Under the pieces are notes generated by a model. It saw nothing but the letters and a program-made list of their open reading frames with translations, did not search any database and was not told the origin of the DNA. A DNA stretch of 64,000 nucleotides from Alphaproteobacteria bacterium (GTDB taxonomy: Bacteria; Pseudomonadota; Alphaproteobacteria; CAAGCB01; CAG-977). Location of the stretch: positions 38,913-102,912 of the forward strand of contig JAFVAT010000027.1 in assembly GCA_017480385.1 (NCBI GenBank), read 5' to 3'. Below, piece after piece: positions 7,356 through 14,978 of the stretch (the first letter of the stretch is position 1; every line of letters begins with the position of its first letter). Made by a program: the position numbers and the translations under genes.

Positions 7356-8636
7356 ATGCTGCATGCCGGAAACGAACACGTGCGTCCTTTGTTGCTGAAA
7401 GGGCGATTCGGACTGGAAAAGGAAAGCCTGCGCGTTACGCCGGACGGGTACTTTGCCCATACACCACACCCGTTTATGGGTGAGGAGCATATTGTTCGTG
7501 ATTTTTGCGAAAACCAGACGGAAATCAATACGCCGGTGGTTGACAGTGCGCATGAAGCCGTTCAGGCTTTGCAGGAGTATACGGTTAAAATACAAAAGCA
7601 GCTGCAAACTATGCCGGAACGGGAACTGCTGTGGCCTTTTTCAAATCCGCCGTTTATTCGTAATGAAGCTGATGTTCCGATCGCGCAGTTTATAGGCGAT
7701 ATGAAAGCCAAGACGGACTATCGCGAATATCTGTCCGATCGTTATGGGCGTTATAAAATGACGCTGTCCGGGATACATGTGAATTATTCTTTTGCGGACG
7801 AGCTGCTGCAGGCTGATTTTGCGTTAAGCGGAAAGCAGGATTTCGCAGCGTATAAGAACAGTCTGTATTTGTCTCTTGCCGAATCGGCGGCTGCGTACGG
7901 GTGGATATTGACGGCTTTGACGGCGGCCAGTCCGTTGACGGACAGCTCTTTTGTGGAAAAAGGCCGGTTCGGAGAAGACGAATTCAGCGGCATGGCTTCC
8001 GTTCGTTGCAGCGAATTGGGCTACTGGAACTACTTTGCTGTCTGGTATGACTACACCGATTTGAAAACGTATGCGGACAGTATCCGGTTTTATGTTAATA
8101 CGGGATTGTTGGCCGCGCCGTCTGAGCTGTACTATCCGATCCGACTGAAACCGCCCGGCAGGAATGATTTGGACGCTTTGGTTGAAAAGGGTGTGGATCA
8201 CATCGAATTGCGCATGTTTGATTTGAATCCGTTAACGGTTTCCGGTGCGGACGAACGGGATTTGGTCTTTGCCCAGCTTTTTCTGGTCTGGCTGGCTGCC
8301 GAGCCGTGCCGGCTGCCCTCCATTAAAGCGCAGGTGCAGGCTGTTCAGAACTTTAAAAATGCGGCGCATTATGATTTGAAAACGGTCAAAATTTTGCTGC
8401 CTGACGGAGAAGTCGCTTCTGTGGCCGATGCCGGTGTCAAGGTGATTGAGCGCATGAAGGTTTTTTATCATGATTTTCCGCAGGACGTTCAAAGCGTGCT
8501 GGATTTTGAGCTGCAGAAGTTTCTGGAACCGGAAAAGCGCTATGCATGGCAGGTGCGTACGCGATTTGCAAATTCCTTTGTGACAAGGGGCATGATTTTA
8601 GCGGAACAAAAACAGCAGGAGGCTTGTTGTGTGTGA
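7356..8636 (+). CDS. GshA-like glutamate-cysteine ligase
   Basis: The 426-residue protein has the motifs of E. coli-type gamma-glutamylcysteine synthetase: GLEKESLRVTPDG, then FCENQTEINTP, LSGIHVNYSF, SVRCSELGYWN and HIELRMFDLNP. These line the ATP/Mg and glutamate sites. It is shorter than E. coli GshA (518 residues), nearer the ligase half of GshAB fusions. Known enzymes make gamma-Glu-Cys; EgtA of ergothioneine synthesis is functionally related. No gshB with a clear signature is in the operon, and the nearest candidate for a second ligase is the ATP-grasp gene two genes upstream. The stop overlaps the next start by eight bases. Confidence 0.85.
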   Translation: MLHAGNEHVRPLLLKGRFGLEKESLRVTPDGYFAHTPHPFMGEEHIVRDFCENQTEINTPVVDSAHEAVQALQEYTVKIQKQLQTMPERELLWPFSNPPFIRNEADVPIAQFIGDMKAKTDYREYLSDRYGRYKMTLSGIHVNYSFADELLQADFALSGKQDFAAYKNSLYLSLAESAAAYGWILTALTAASPLTDSSFVEKGRFGEDEFSGMASVRCSELGYWNYFAVWYDYTDLKTYADSIRFYVNTGLLAAPSELYYPIRLKPPGRNDLDALVEKGVDHIELRMFDLNPLTVSGADERDLVFAQLFLVWLAAEPCRLPSIKAQVQAVQNFKNAAHYDLKTVKILLPDGEVASVADAGVKVIERMKVFYHDFPQDVQSVLDFELQKFLEPEKRYAWQVRTRFANSFVTRGMILAEQKQQEACCV

Positions 8637-9363
8637 AATATTTGCTGTTTCTTCTGAACAGGAAGTGAAACTGAACGCTTTATTATCGGAATTTTTTTCT
8701 CATGGGGCGAAGCACCCGAACGGCTGGGGATTGGCCGTTTTTTACGGCAATGCGGTCAGTCTGGAAAAAGAGCCGGTTGAGGCCGGAAAAAGCGCTTATT
8801 TAAAAGAACGCCTGAGTCATCAGATTTTGGCCTGCAATGCGTTGGCGCATATCCGGCAGGCGACCGTCGGTCAAATGGAGTATGCGAACTCTCACCCGTT
8901 TATTTTGCGCGACGGATTTAACCGCGCATGGACTTTGGCGCACAACGGCACAATCTTTAACGGGCTGCAGCTGGACGAGTTTGCCTCGGTGCAGGAAGGA
9001 TCGACCGACAGCGAGCGGATTTTATATTATTTGGTGAATACCGTTAATCAGCGTCAAAAAGAGCTTAATCGCGCTTTGAATGCGGAGGAGCGGTTTCATT
9101 TGGTTGACGGATTGATTAGAGAGCTGGCACCGCAAAACAAGCTGAACCTGACGCTTTATGACGGCGAATTGCTGTACGTTCATTCCAACTTTGCGAACAC
9201 GCTGTTCATTAAGGAAACAGAGGGGGCCGCTTTCTTTGCGACCGTACCGCTGGATAACGGCGATTGGCGGCCTTTGCCGTTCATGACGCCGTTGGCCTAT
9301 CACGCCGGGCAGCGCGTGTTTACGGGAACGTGCCACGGATTCGAATACAAGCTGGCCGCATAG
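8629..9363 (+). CDS. Class II glutamine amidotransferase, EgtC/YafJ-like
   Basis: The 244-residue protein begins M-C-E-I-F, so Met removal exposes the N-terminal nucleophile Cys of class II amidotransferases. Other signature parts are NGWGLAVFY, AHIRQATVG (Arg that binds glutamine), SHPF, LAHNGTIFN (oxyanion Asn) and STDSERILYYL. No second synthase domain is present, as in YafJ and EgtC. EgtC removes a gamma-glutamyl group from an ergothioneine intermediate. Next to a GshA-like ligase, this gene suggests a protect-then-deprotect use of gamma-glutamate. The start GTG overlaps the upstream stop and follows CAGGAGG. Confidence 0.85.
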   Translation: MCEIFAVSSEQEVKLNALLSEFFSHGAKHPNGWGLAVFYGNAVSLEKEPVEAGKSAYLKERLSHQILACNALAHIRQATVGQMEYANSHPFILRDGFNRAWTLAHNGTIFNGLQLDEFASVQEGSTDSERILYYLVNTVNQRQKELNRALNAEERFHLVDGLIRELAPQNKLNLTLYDGELLYVHSNFANTLFIKETEGAAFFATVPLDNGDWRPLPFMTPLAYHAGQRVFTGTCHGFEYKLAA

Positions 9364-9440
9364 CGTTCATACTTTCGCAGGCAATTTGGCAAGGAAAAGA
9401 GAGGCCCGCCCTTTTTGTGCAAAAGAAAAGGGGGGTGTCT

Positions 9441-10511
9441 TTAATGTCTGTTGCTTTTGTCAAGCGGCCCTTCCGGCGTTTGATTTCGATATGCTTTAAG
9501 CGCATCGACCGCATCTGTTTGGCTGATTTTGACAACGACATCACACTTGTAACCGGTATAGTCTTTTTCTGCGCCCAGCTCTTTTTGATAAGTGCGCTTT
9601 TCCCAATATTCCCCTGCCGTTGATACGCCGTTCAAAGTAACGGAGGTGTTTTCCGATGTTTGCCCCGTTATTTCCGCGGTCAGTTTTTGCACTGCGCGGG
9701 TTTCCGCCGATTTCAGGCATAACCGAAGATCGGGGGCTTGGGAACTGCCGATAAAATAAAGGTTCTGTTCTGCCACTGCTTTTGAATCGACATCGGAAGC
9801 ATTTTCCGGCGCCAGCCATGACGGAAGAGCCGGAGAAGAGGCGTTTGCGACAGCGTAATTCGGATATTCAAAGTGCTGGTAATCTTTGACGGACTGCCAA
9901 TCGCCGCCCCAAGTAAAGCCTTGCTTTACAAAAGCGCGGTAAGCCGGATCGTTCCGATCGATTTTATGGGGGAAATCCTTATCGCGATCAGCATAGGCGG
10001 CGGCCGTTTTCGGAGAAACAACCGTCTTGGTTTTTGTTTGTCTGACATACGGATTATAAAGCGGATTAAGATCCAGAGCCAATCCGAACGAATGGTTGGA
10101 CAGCTTGTTTGAACCGGCGATTTTGCGGTAATTGAAACAGGACGTGTTGTTGTCCTGCATTGACGCTTCATCATCGCCGTTATAGTCATCAATCAGACGG
10201 ATTTTTTCAATCGGATATTTTGCTTTGTAAAGTTCGCGGAAGACGGATAAAACCTTTTCCCCGATTCTTTTGTGACAGATCAGGCGTCCCTCTTTCACCT
10301 GATGATTAAAATCATAGTGCAGGACATGAATATACACAAGGTCGTCATAGCCGATAACAAGAGGAGCTTTTGACGCCGGGAAAGAAATGCCGGTGATTTC
10401 TTTTTTCAGCGCATCATTTAACGGCTGAACAAAAAAATCGTTTTCTGCCGCGCAGGTATTTGAAACGGCTGAAAAAATTCCGATTAAAGCTAAGAACAGA
10501 CAACGAAGCAT
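9441..10511 (-). CDS. Secreted M15 peptidase fused to an envelope lipoprotein domain
   Basis: The 356-residue protein has a signal peptide (MLRCLFLALIGIFSAVSNTCAA). Residues about 60-225 form an M15 peptidoglycan-peptidase domain with SFGLALDLNP and DYQHFEYP as zinc-ligand motifs. Residues about 255-345 match the lipoprotein encoded at 12185-12787: shared pieces include LCLK.AETRA.QK, GV..AG.YWEKR.Y and GAEKDYT.YKCDVVV. The same module thus occurs alone as a lipoprotein and fused to a wall hydrolase in one cluster. It probably localises or controls peptidase activity in the periplasm. A terminator separates it from the upstream lpoB-like gene. Confidence 0.8.
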   Translation of the reverse strand: MLRCLFLALIGIFSAVSNTCAAENDFFVQPLNDALKKEITGISFPASKAPLVIGYDDLVYIHVLHYDFNHQVKEGRLICHKRIGEKVLSVFRELYKAKYPIEKIRLIDDYNGDDEASMQDNNTSCFNYRKIAGSNKLSNHSFGLALDLNPLYNPYVRQTKTKTVVSPKTAAAYADRDKDFPHKIDRNDPAYRAFVKQGFTWGGDWQSVKDYQHFEYPNYAVANASSPALPSWLAPENASDVDSKAVAEQNLYFIGSSQAPDLRLCLKSAETRAVQKLTAEITGQTSENTSVTLNGVSTAGEYWEKRTYQKELGAEKDYTGYKCDVVVKISQTDAVDALKAYRNQTPEGPLDKSNRH

Positions 10512-10524
10512 ATTTTTTTCTCCG

Positions 10525-10564
10525 GATAAAAAAAGAGCTTCCTAAAAATATAGGAAGCCCTTTT
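10525..10564 (-). terminator. Terminator between the LpoB-like and M15 genes
   Basis: On the minus strand GGGCTTCCTA pairs with TAGGAAGCTC across a short AT loop and is followed by seven T. An A run on the other side makes it potentially bidirectional. Confidence 0.8.
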
Positions 10565-10576
10565 CATGCATTCAAA

Positions 10577-11191
10577 CTACCAGCCGAAACCGCTGCGTTT
10601 GGAATATTTAGACGTTTTGGAACGCACACGGGCGACTTCTTCACCGCTTTCAATGTCGGTAATGCGCAGATTGACCGTGTATTCTTTGATCGTTTTGCCG
10701 TTCAGCGTCTTCGGATTCATGCGGACCGCACCGAAAATCAAGACTTCCGCGCCGGTTGCTTTGCCGACTTTTTTAACATCGGACGCTTTGACCATACCGT
10801 CGCTTTGATACTGAATTTCTTTCAGAATTTTGTCGCGGGCCTTGGCGTCAATCAAAACAAAATCTCCGGAGGCCGATACTTCGGTTAAAAATTCGTCGTT
10901 CAGATCGTCAATCGGGAAATAGGCTTCCGATGTTTCATTCTGGACTTCGGCGATGAACAGTTTGGGACGGTGGCCCAAGTTGTTCAGGAAACGCTGAAAA
11001 CCGCGGTGGTTGTCCAACTGTTTTAAAACGTCCTTGACGGTGTTTTCCGTATCGGTCAACAGCCATTCGTCCGTAATGCTCATCGCTTTTTCATCGCCTT
11101 CCGCCGTTGACAGGCGTTCCGCTTTGAAATCAGCACACCCGGACAAGGCGATCACCGCGGCAAAAGTCAAAGACAGCAAAGATTTTTTCAT
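10577..11191 (-). CDS. LpoB-like penicillin-binding-protein activator lipoprotein
   Basis: The 204-residue protein has a lipoprotein signal with lipobox ALSGC at about residues 15-19. The mature part matches the LpoB/COG3417 pattern: LFIAEVQNETSEAYFPIDDL, then LNDEFLTEVSASGDFVLID, an EIQYQSDG loop, and GAEVLIFGAVRMNPKTLNG followed by YTVNLRITDIESGEEV. LpoB activates PBP1b from the outer membrane, but LpoB-like proteins in other groups are less well characterised. It lies with a COG3014-like and an LPP20-like lipoprotein, a set found together in several bacteria. Two helix-rich stretches near residues 40-70 precede the core domain. Confidence 0.75.
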   Translation of the reverse strand: MKKSLLSLTFAAVIALSGCADFKAERLSTAEGDEKAMSITDEWLLTDTENTVKDVLKQLDNHRGFQRFLNNLGHRPKLFIAEVQNETSEAYFPIDDLNDEFLTEVSASGDFVLIDAKARDKILKEIQYQSDGMVKASDVKKVGKATGAEVLIFGAVRMNPKTLNGKTIKEYTVNLRITDIESGEEVARVRSKTSKYSKRSGFGW

Positions 11192-11206
11192 TATTCAAGT
11201 TCCTTT

Positions 11207-12160
11207 TTAAAAATTCAGATTCAGAATATTTTCTTTGATGTAAGCCTTCAGAGCCTCCAACGCGTTGGAAAAAGCCTGATTTTGGTTTCTTCCCGTTTCT
11301 TCAAACGTTGCGGCCAATACATCAATCATTTGTCCTTTTTTATCCGGCGCTTTCATTGTGAAATGGTACGCGTATTTCACAAATCCCTTGATGTTGGCGT
11401 ACTGTTCTTCCGCTTGAAGGGAAATAATGACCCTCGGCGTGTCCGCCGTTTCGGAATTGGCAAAAGTGTAGCCGTTTTTCTTTAACACGGAACGCACTGC
11501 CTGATCAAAGGAAGGATTGGCCTTGCCCTGAACCGTCAGGAAGATGTGACGTTTGCCGATGCGCGCTTTTTTATTGCCGTACACCTGATCATACGTGACC
11601 TCTTCCATAGCCGGCTTGCCGGTCAAAACAATGTAGCGCTGATTTAACCCGCGGCGTTCTTCGTACAGCTTTTCCAAACGGACGGCAGCAGCCGGCGTAT
11701 CTTCTTTCAGCAAAGCCAGCATCTTTTGATCCAGATCGTCAATATCCTGCTTTGTGATGCGGGCGGCAACAGGCTTGTTCAAAACGGCCAAAGCGAAAAT
11801 TTCGGACGGCGCTTCATACGTTTCTTTGATTTCAACGGCCTGCAGGATAACGTCCGACTGTTCGGAAACATAGTCCCGCGCTGTGGAAGAAACGTCATCG
11901 TTGTCTTGTTTCAGCGTCGTTTCAAAAGAAGACTTGATTCTGGCTTCAAAGACTTTAGCCAGACCGCCCCTCGCATCAGCTTTTGCCCTGTTGAGCGTGA
12001 TTCCCTTTCCGACGGCGCACATTTCTTCCGCAGTGCAGACGGCGTAGGGGTCATTGATCCATTTCGGCTTTGATCCGGCGGCTGATTTTGTTTCCGCAGA
12101 AGCACACCCCTGCAGCGCGAGCATCAGCGCAAAAGCCGCGAATAATACCCGTTTTTTCAT
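11207..12160 (-). CDS. LPP20-family outer-membrane lipoprotein
   Basis: The 317-residue protein has lipobox ALQGC and a KPKWINDPY segment typical of the LPP20 domain. A region AVGKG then LNRAKADARGGLAKVFEARIKSSF matches the family's 'A...A...A...la' helix, followed by VSEQSDVILQAVEIKETYE. The C-terminal third (about 215-317) looks like a separate periplasmic domain with YAYHFTMKAPDK. It is outer-membrane anchored by inference. It is the second gene of the lipoprotein run and has its own ribosome site. The function of LPP20 proteins is largely unknown. Confidence 0.7.
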   Translation of the reverse strand: MKKRVLFAAFALMLALQGCASAETKSAAGSKPKWINDPYAVCTAEEMCAVGKGITLNRAKADARGGLAKVFEARIKSSFETTLKQDNDDVSSTARDYVSEQSDVILQAVEIKETYEAPSEIFALAVLNKPVAARITKQDIDDLDQKMLALLKEDTPAAAVRLEKLYEERRGLNQRYIVLTGKPAMEEVTYDQVYGNKKARIGKRHIFLTVQGKANPSFDQAVRSVLKKNGYTFANSETADTPRVIISLQAEEQYANIKGFVKYAYHFTMKAPDKKGQMIDVLAATFEETGRNQNQAFSNALEALKAYIKENILNLNF

Positions 12161-12184
12161 AAGCCTGTTCCCCTTCGTTCAGGA

Positions 12185-12787
12185 TTAGTTCCCGGCCTTT
12201 AAGTCAGCAACATAAGAATCGACCGCTTCCGTCATGGCTTTCTTTTCTTCGCCGGCCAATGTTTTCATTGTCTTGGCTTTATAAGCTTCGATCGCTTCAG
12301 CCAAAGCGGATTTTTTGATTCTGACAACAACGTCGCACTTGTAGGACGTATAGTCCTTTTCGGCGCCCATTTCTTTGAGATAGCTGCGCTTTTCCCAATA
12401 CTTGCCGGCAACAGCGACGCCATGCAGATTGACCTGAATGTTTTGTTCCAGCTTGTCCTTTAATTTGGTTGAGGCCGTATCGTCTTCGGACTGGCTCTTT
12501 TCTTCAAAGCGGCTCATGATTTCCTGAGCGACTTCGGAGGCAACCTTCTGTGTCGCGCGGGTTTCGGCGGCTTTCAGGCACAAACGCTGATTGACATTGT
12601 GGGCATCATTGACGAAATAGCGATGTTCTTTGGCCTCGGAGGAAGAATCAACCTTGTGCGCTTTGGACTGAACGGTCCAGGACGGCGCAGAGCTTTCGGA
12701 AGCGTCCTTCACAACGTAATCCGGCTTAAAACCGGCGCAGGCGGACAGCAGGCATAAGGTTGAAAGAGCGGCTAAATGTTTTTTCAT
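12185..12787 (-). CDS. Envelope lipoprotein sharing a domain with the M15 fusion
   Basis: The 200-residue protein starts at 12787 (MKKHLAALSTLCLLSACAGF), giving a clean lipobox LLSAC; a longer frame would add 16 residues before the signal. The central and C-terminal part carries LCLKAAETRATQK, GVAVAGKYWEKRSYLKE and YTSYKCDVVVRI, the same module found in the peptidase at 9441-10511. A polar, Glu-rich insertion (about residues 95-120) is absent from that paralogue. No function is known. The family may belong to the LPP20-associated proteins because of the pattern 'CL..AETRA..K'. Confidence 0.7.
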   Translation of the reverse strand: MKKHLAALSTLCLLSACAGFKPDYVVKDASESSAPSWTVQSKAHKVDSSSEAKEHRYFVNDAHNVNQRLCLKAAETRATQKVASEVAQEIMSRFEEKSQSEDDTASTKLKDKLEQNIQVNLHGVAVAGKYWEKRSYLKEMGAEKDYTSYKCDVVVRIKKSALAEAIEAYKAKTMKTLAGEEKKAMTEAVDSYVADLKAGN

Positions 12788-12827
12788 AGACAGGGTCTCC
12801 TTAACATAAAAAATAAAGTTCTTTATC

Positions 12828-14264
12828 TTACTCATTCGGCAGATTTAGGTCAACCAGAACCGGGCGGGATTTTGCTGCCGTAAATGTAAAGGTTTTAACG
12901 GTTTTCCCGTCCGACCGGATTTCTCCGGTATATGATCCGGGTTTCAGCGCGGCGGACTGCTGAAACACGGCGTGGGGCAATAATCCCCAATAACGTATAT
13001 CCGCATATTCGGAAGCTTGAATTATTTTGGATAAACCGGCAAATGTCCCATAAGCCGCCAGCCATGAAAGGGCGTCATCACGTTTGTAAACGGCACAGGA
13101 CGAAACGACTGCAGAAACATATTTTGAAGTCAGTCGTGTTCCTTTTTGGGCAATCAGGGCGGGACGCCGTTTTTGATATTCCCGATACGCCGTTTCCGAT
13201 ACCGGTGCCGTAAGAACCATTTCTTTTTCCATGACAGCTTTGCCGGTATTGTTTAAAACGACCAGTCGATAATTCTTAATATCTTTTGGCTTTTCCACAG
13301 AAGGGATTTCAAAGGAAATCCTCTGTCCCGGCAAAATCGTTCCCAAACAGTCGGCCAGATCGTTTTTGCTGCCGGAAGCAAGGAAAGCCTCCCACGGAAT
13401 GACAAAATCGACTATTTCAGCAATTGTCGGAGTGATCAGGCCGGACTTCAGAACAAATTTTACGTTTTCTTTCGTTTTCGGAGCGGCAACCAGATCCCGT
13501 CCTTTGCGTTGCGCATATTTGGACAGTTGTTCCTTGCGTGATGCGGCATAAGCATCATAGTCGGCATAAACGGAATCAAGCAGGCGCTGAACGTCCTTAT
13601 AAAGCTGTCGGGCAATTTGCTTATCCCCGTTGGATCCGTAAATATCGTGAATTTCCGCGCCGTATGTTTTTGCCAGCATATCCTGACGGAAATCGTTTTT
13701 GCTTTTCGCTTCGTTTGAATACGTTGTTAAAAGGCTGTTCCAGTCCACGATGGCGGCGCGGGCACCATTGAAATGCAGGCGTTTTTCGGATTCGGACAGC
13801 TGCTTTTGCTCAATGGTTTTTTCTTTGCCTTTTTCCGTGACGGTATAAGCTTCATAAAACCCCTGTTCATACAGTCGGTAATGCGTCAGCGACTGATAAA
13901 AACGCAGCAGGGAAAGTTCGTATTTTTCTCCCGCGTAAGGGACAATGCCGTCCCCGACAACCTGAGATGCAATGAATTTGGATACGCTTTTGGTGTAAAA
14001 CCGTTTGGACAGTTCATGCGCCTTGTCGAAATTTTGCAGAGCCTGATAATATTCGCCCTTTAAATAATGCAGCGTTCCCAGTTCAAAATGGCGCACCAGC
14101 AGAGAAGGGCGATCCTTGTAGAAATCATCTTTTTCCGTGATTTTTTGTGCGCTTTCAAAATCACCGTTTTTGACGAAATCAATCATTTGCGGATGTTCGC
14201 GTCCCGTATGACCGCAGGCCGTCAAAAGGAAAATCAGAGAAAAAGTCACAAAATGTTTGTACAT
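12828..14264 (-). CDS. COG3014-like TPR lipoprotein
   Basis: The 478-residue lipoprotein has lipobox LLTAC. Helical repeats near residues 50-90 (LGTLHYLKGEYYQALQNFDKA) look like TPR units. A conserved middle follows (VGDGIVPYAGEKYELSLLRFYQSLTHYRL), and the C-terminal half has beta-rich segments ending KSRPVLVDLNL. This matches the COG3014 uncharacterised lipoprotein family, which is commonly next to LpoB-like and LPP20-like genes. It heads the minus-strand cluster. A role in assembling an outer-membrane complex is plausible but not shown. Confidence 0.65.
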   Translation of the reverse strand: MYKHFVTFSLIFLLTACGHTGREHPQMIDFVKNGDFESAQKITEKDDFYKDRPSLLVRHFELGTLHYLKGEYYQALQNFDKAHELSKRFYTKSVSKFIASQVVGDGIVPYAGEKYELSLLRFYQSLTHYRLYEQGFYEAYTVTEKGKEKTIEQKQLSESEKRLHFNGARAAIVDWNSLLTTYSNEAKSKNDFRQDMLAKTYGAEIHDIYGSNGDKQIARQLYKDVQRLLDSVYADYDAYAASRKEQLSKYAQRKGRDLVAAPKTKENVKFVLKSGLITPTIAEIVDFVIPWEAFLASGSKNDLADCLGTILPGQRISFEIPSVEKPKDIKNYRLVVLNNTGKAVMEKEMVLTAPVSETAYREYQKRRPALIAQKGTRLTSKYVSAVVSSCAVYKRDDALSWLAAYGTFAGLSKIIQASEYADIRYWGLLPHAVFQQSAALKPGSYTGEIRSDGKTVKTFTFTAAKSRPVLVDLNLPNE

Positions 14265-14330
14265 GAAGGACTGTCCGTAAAAAACATCTTCTGATCGTAA
14301 AAGAGTGCAACGGCAAAGACAAGGAAAATA

Positions 14331-14978
14331 TTAAGGAAGAATTAACGATGCCAATTCCGCGCGCAATTCGGGGATTCCCGATTTTGTTTCAGAACTTGTC
14401 GGAAATAAAACAGGATAAGCGGCGGTATGATTCTCAATCGCAGTTTGTGTCTGATACAGCATTTTTTGCAGCGCATTGGCAGATATTTTATCTGTTTTTG
14501 TCAGGACGACCTGAAAAACAACGGCCGCTTTATCCAAAATGGCCATGACCTCCTGATCTGCCTTTTTAATGCCGTGCCGGCTATCGATCAACAGGCATAC
14601 CCGCCGTAAATTCGGGCGTCCTTTCAGATACATTGTCACCAAACTTTGCCATGCTTTAACGACCTCTACAGGGGCTTTGGCAAAACCGTATCCCGGCATG
14701 TCAACCAATCGCAGCTGATTGTTTAAATTAAACAGATTCAGCATCTGGGTCCGTCCCGGCGTATTCGAAGTCCGAGCCAACGTTTTGCGTCCGGTCAGGG
14801 CATTAATCAGGCTTGATTTGCCGACATTTGACGTGCCTGTAAAAGCAACCTCCGGCATATCCGGATTCGGCAGCTGCGCCAGATCCGCCACGCTGAGCAT
14901 AAAGCTGCATTCTTTGGCAAACAGCAGGCGGCCCTTTTCAATCAATGCGGCCTGCTGTTCGGCTGAAATTTCGGGCAT
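14331..14978 (-). CDS. engB: Ribosome-biogenesis GTPase YsxC/EngB
   Basis: The 215-residue protein has G1 FTGTSNVGKSSLIN, G2 near TSNTPGRTQ, G3 DMPGYG and G4 TKTD, the TrmE-Era-EngA-EngB class. EngB assists late large-subunit assembly. The start at 14978 (MPEISAEQQ) is chosen because its ATG overlaps the yidC stop as TAATG; a longer frame adds 24 residues inside yidC. It is the last gene of the rpmH operon, a common alphaproteobacterial arrangement. Confidence 0.93.
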   Translation of the reverse strand: MPEISAEQQAALIEKGRLLFAKECSFMLSVADLAQLPNPDMPEVAFTGTSNVGKSSLINALTGRKTLARTSNTPGRTQMLNLFNLNNQLRLVDMPGYGFAKAPVEVVKAWQSLVTMYLKGRPNLRRVCLLIDSRHGIKKADQEVMAILDKAAVVFQVVLTKTDKISANALQKMLYQTQTAIENHTAAYPVLFPTSSETKSGIPELRAELASLILP

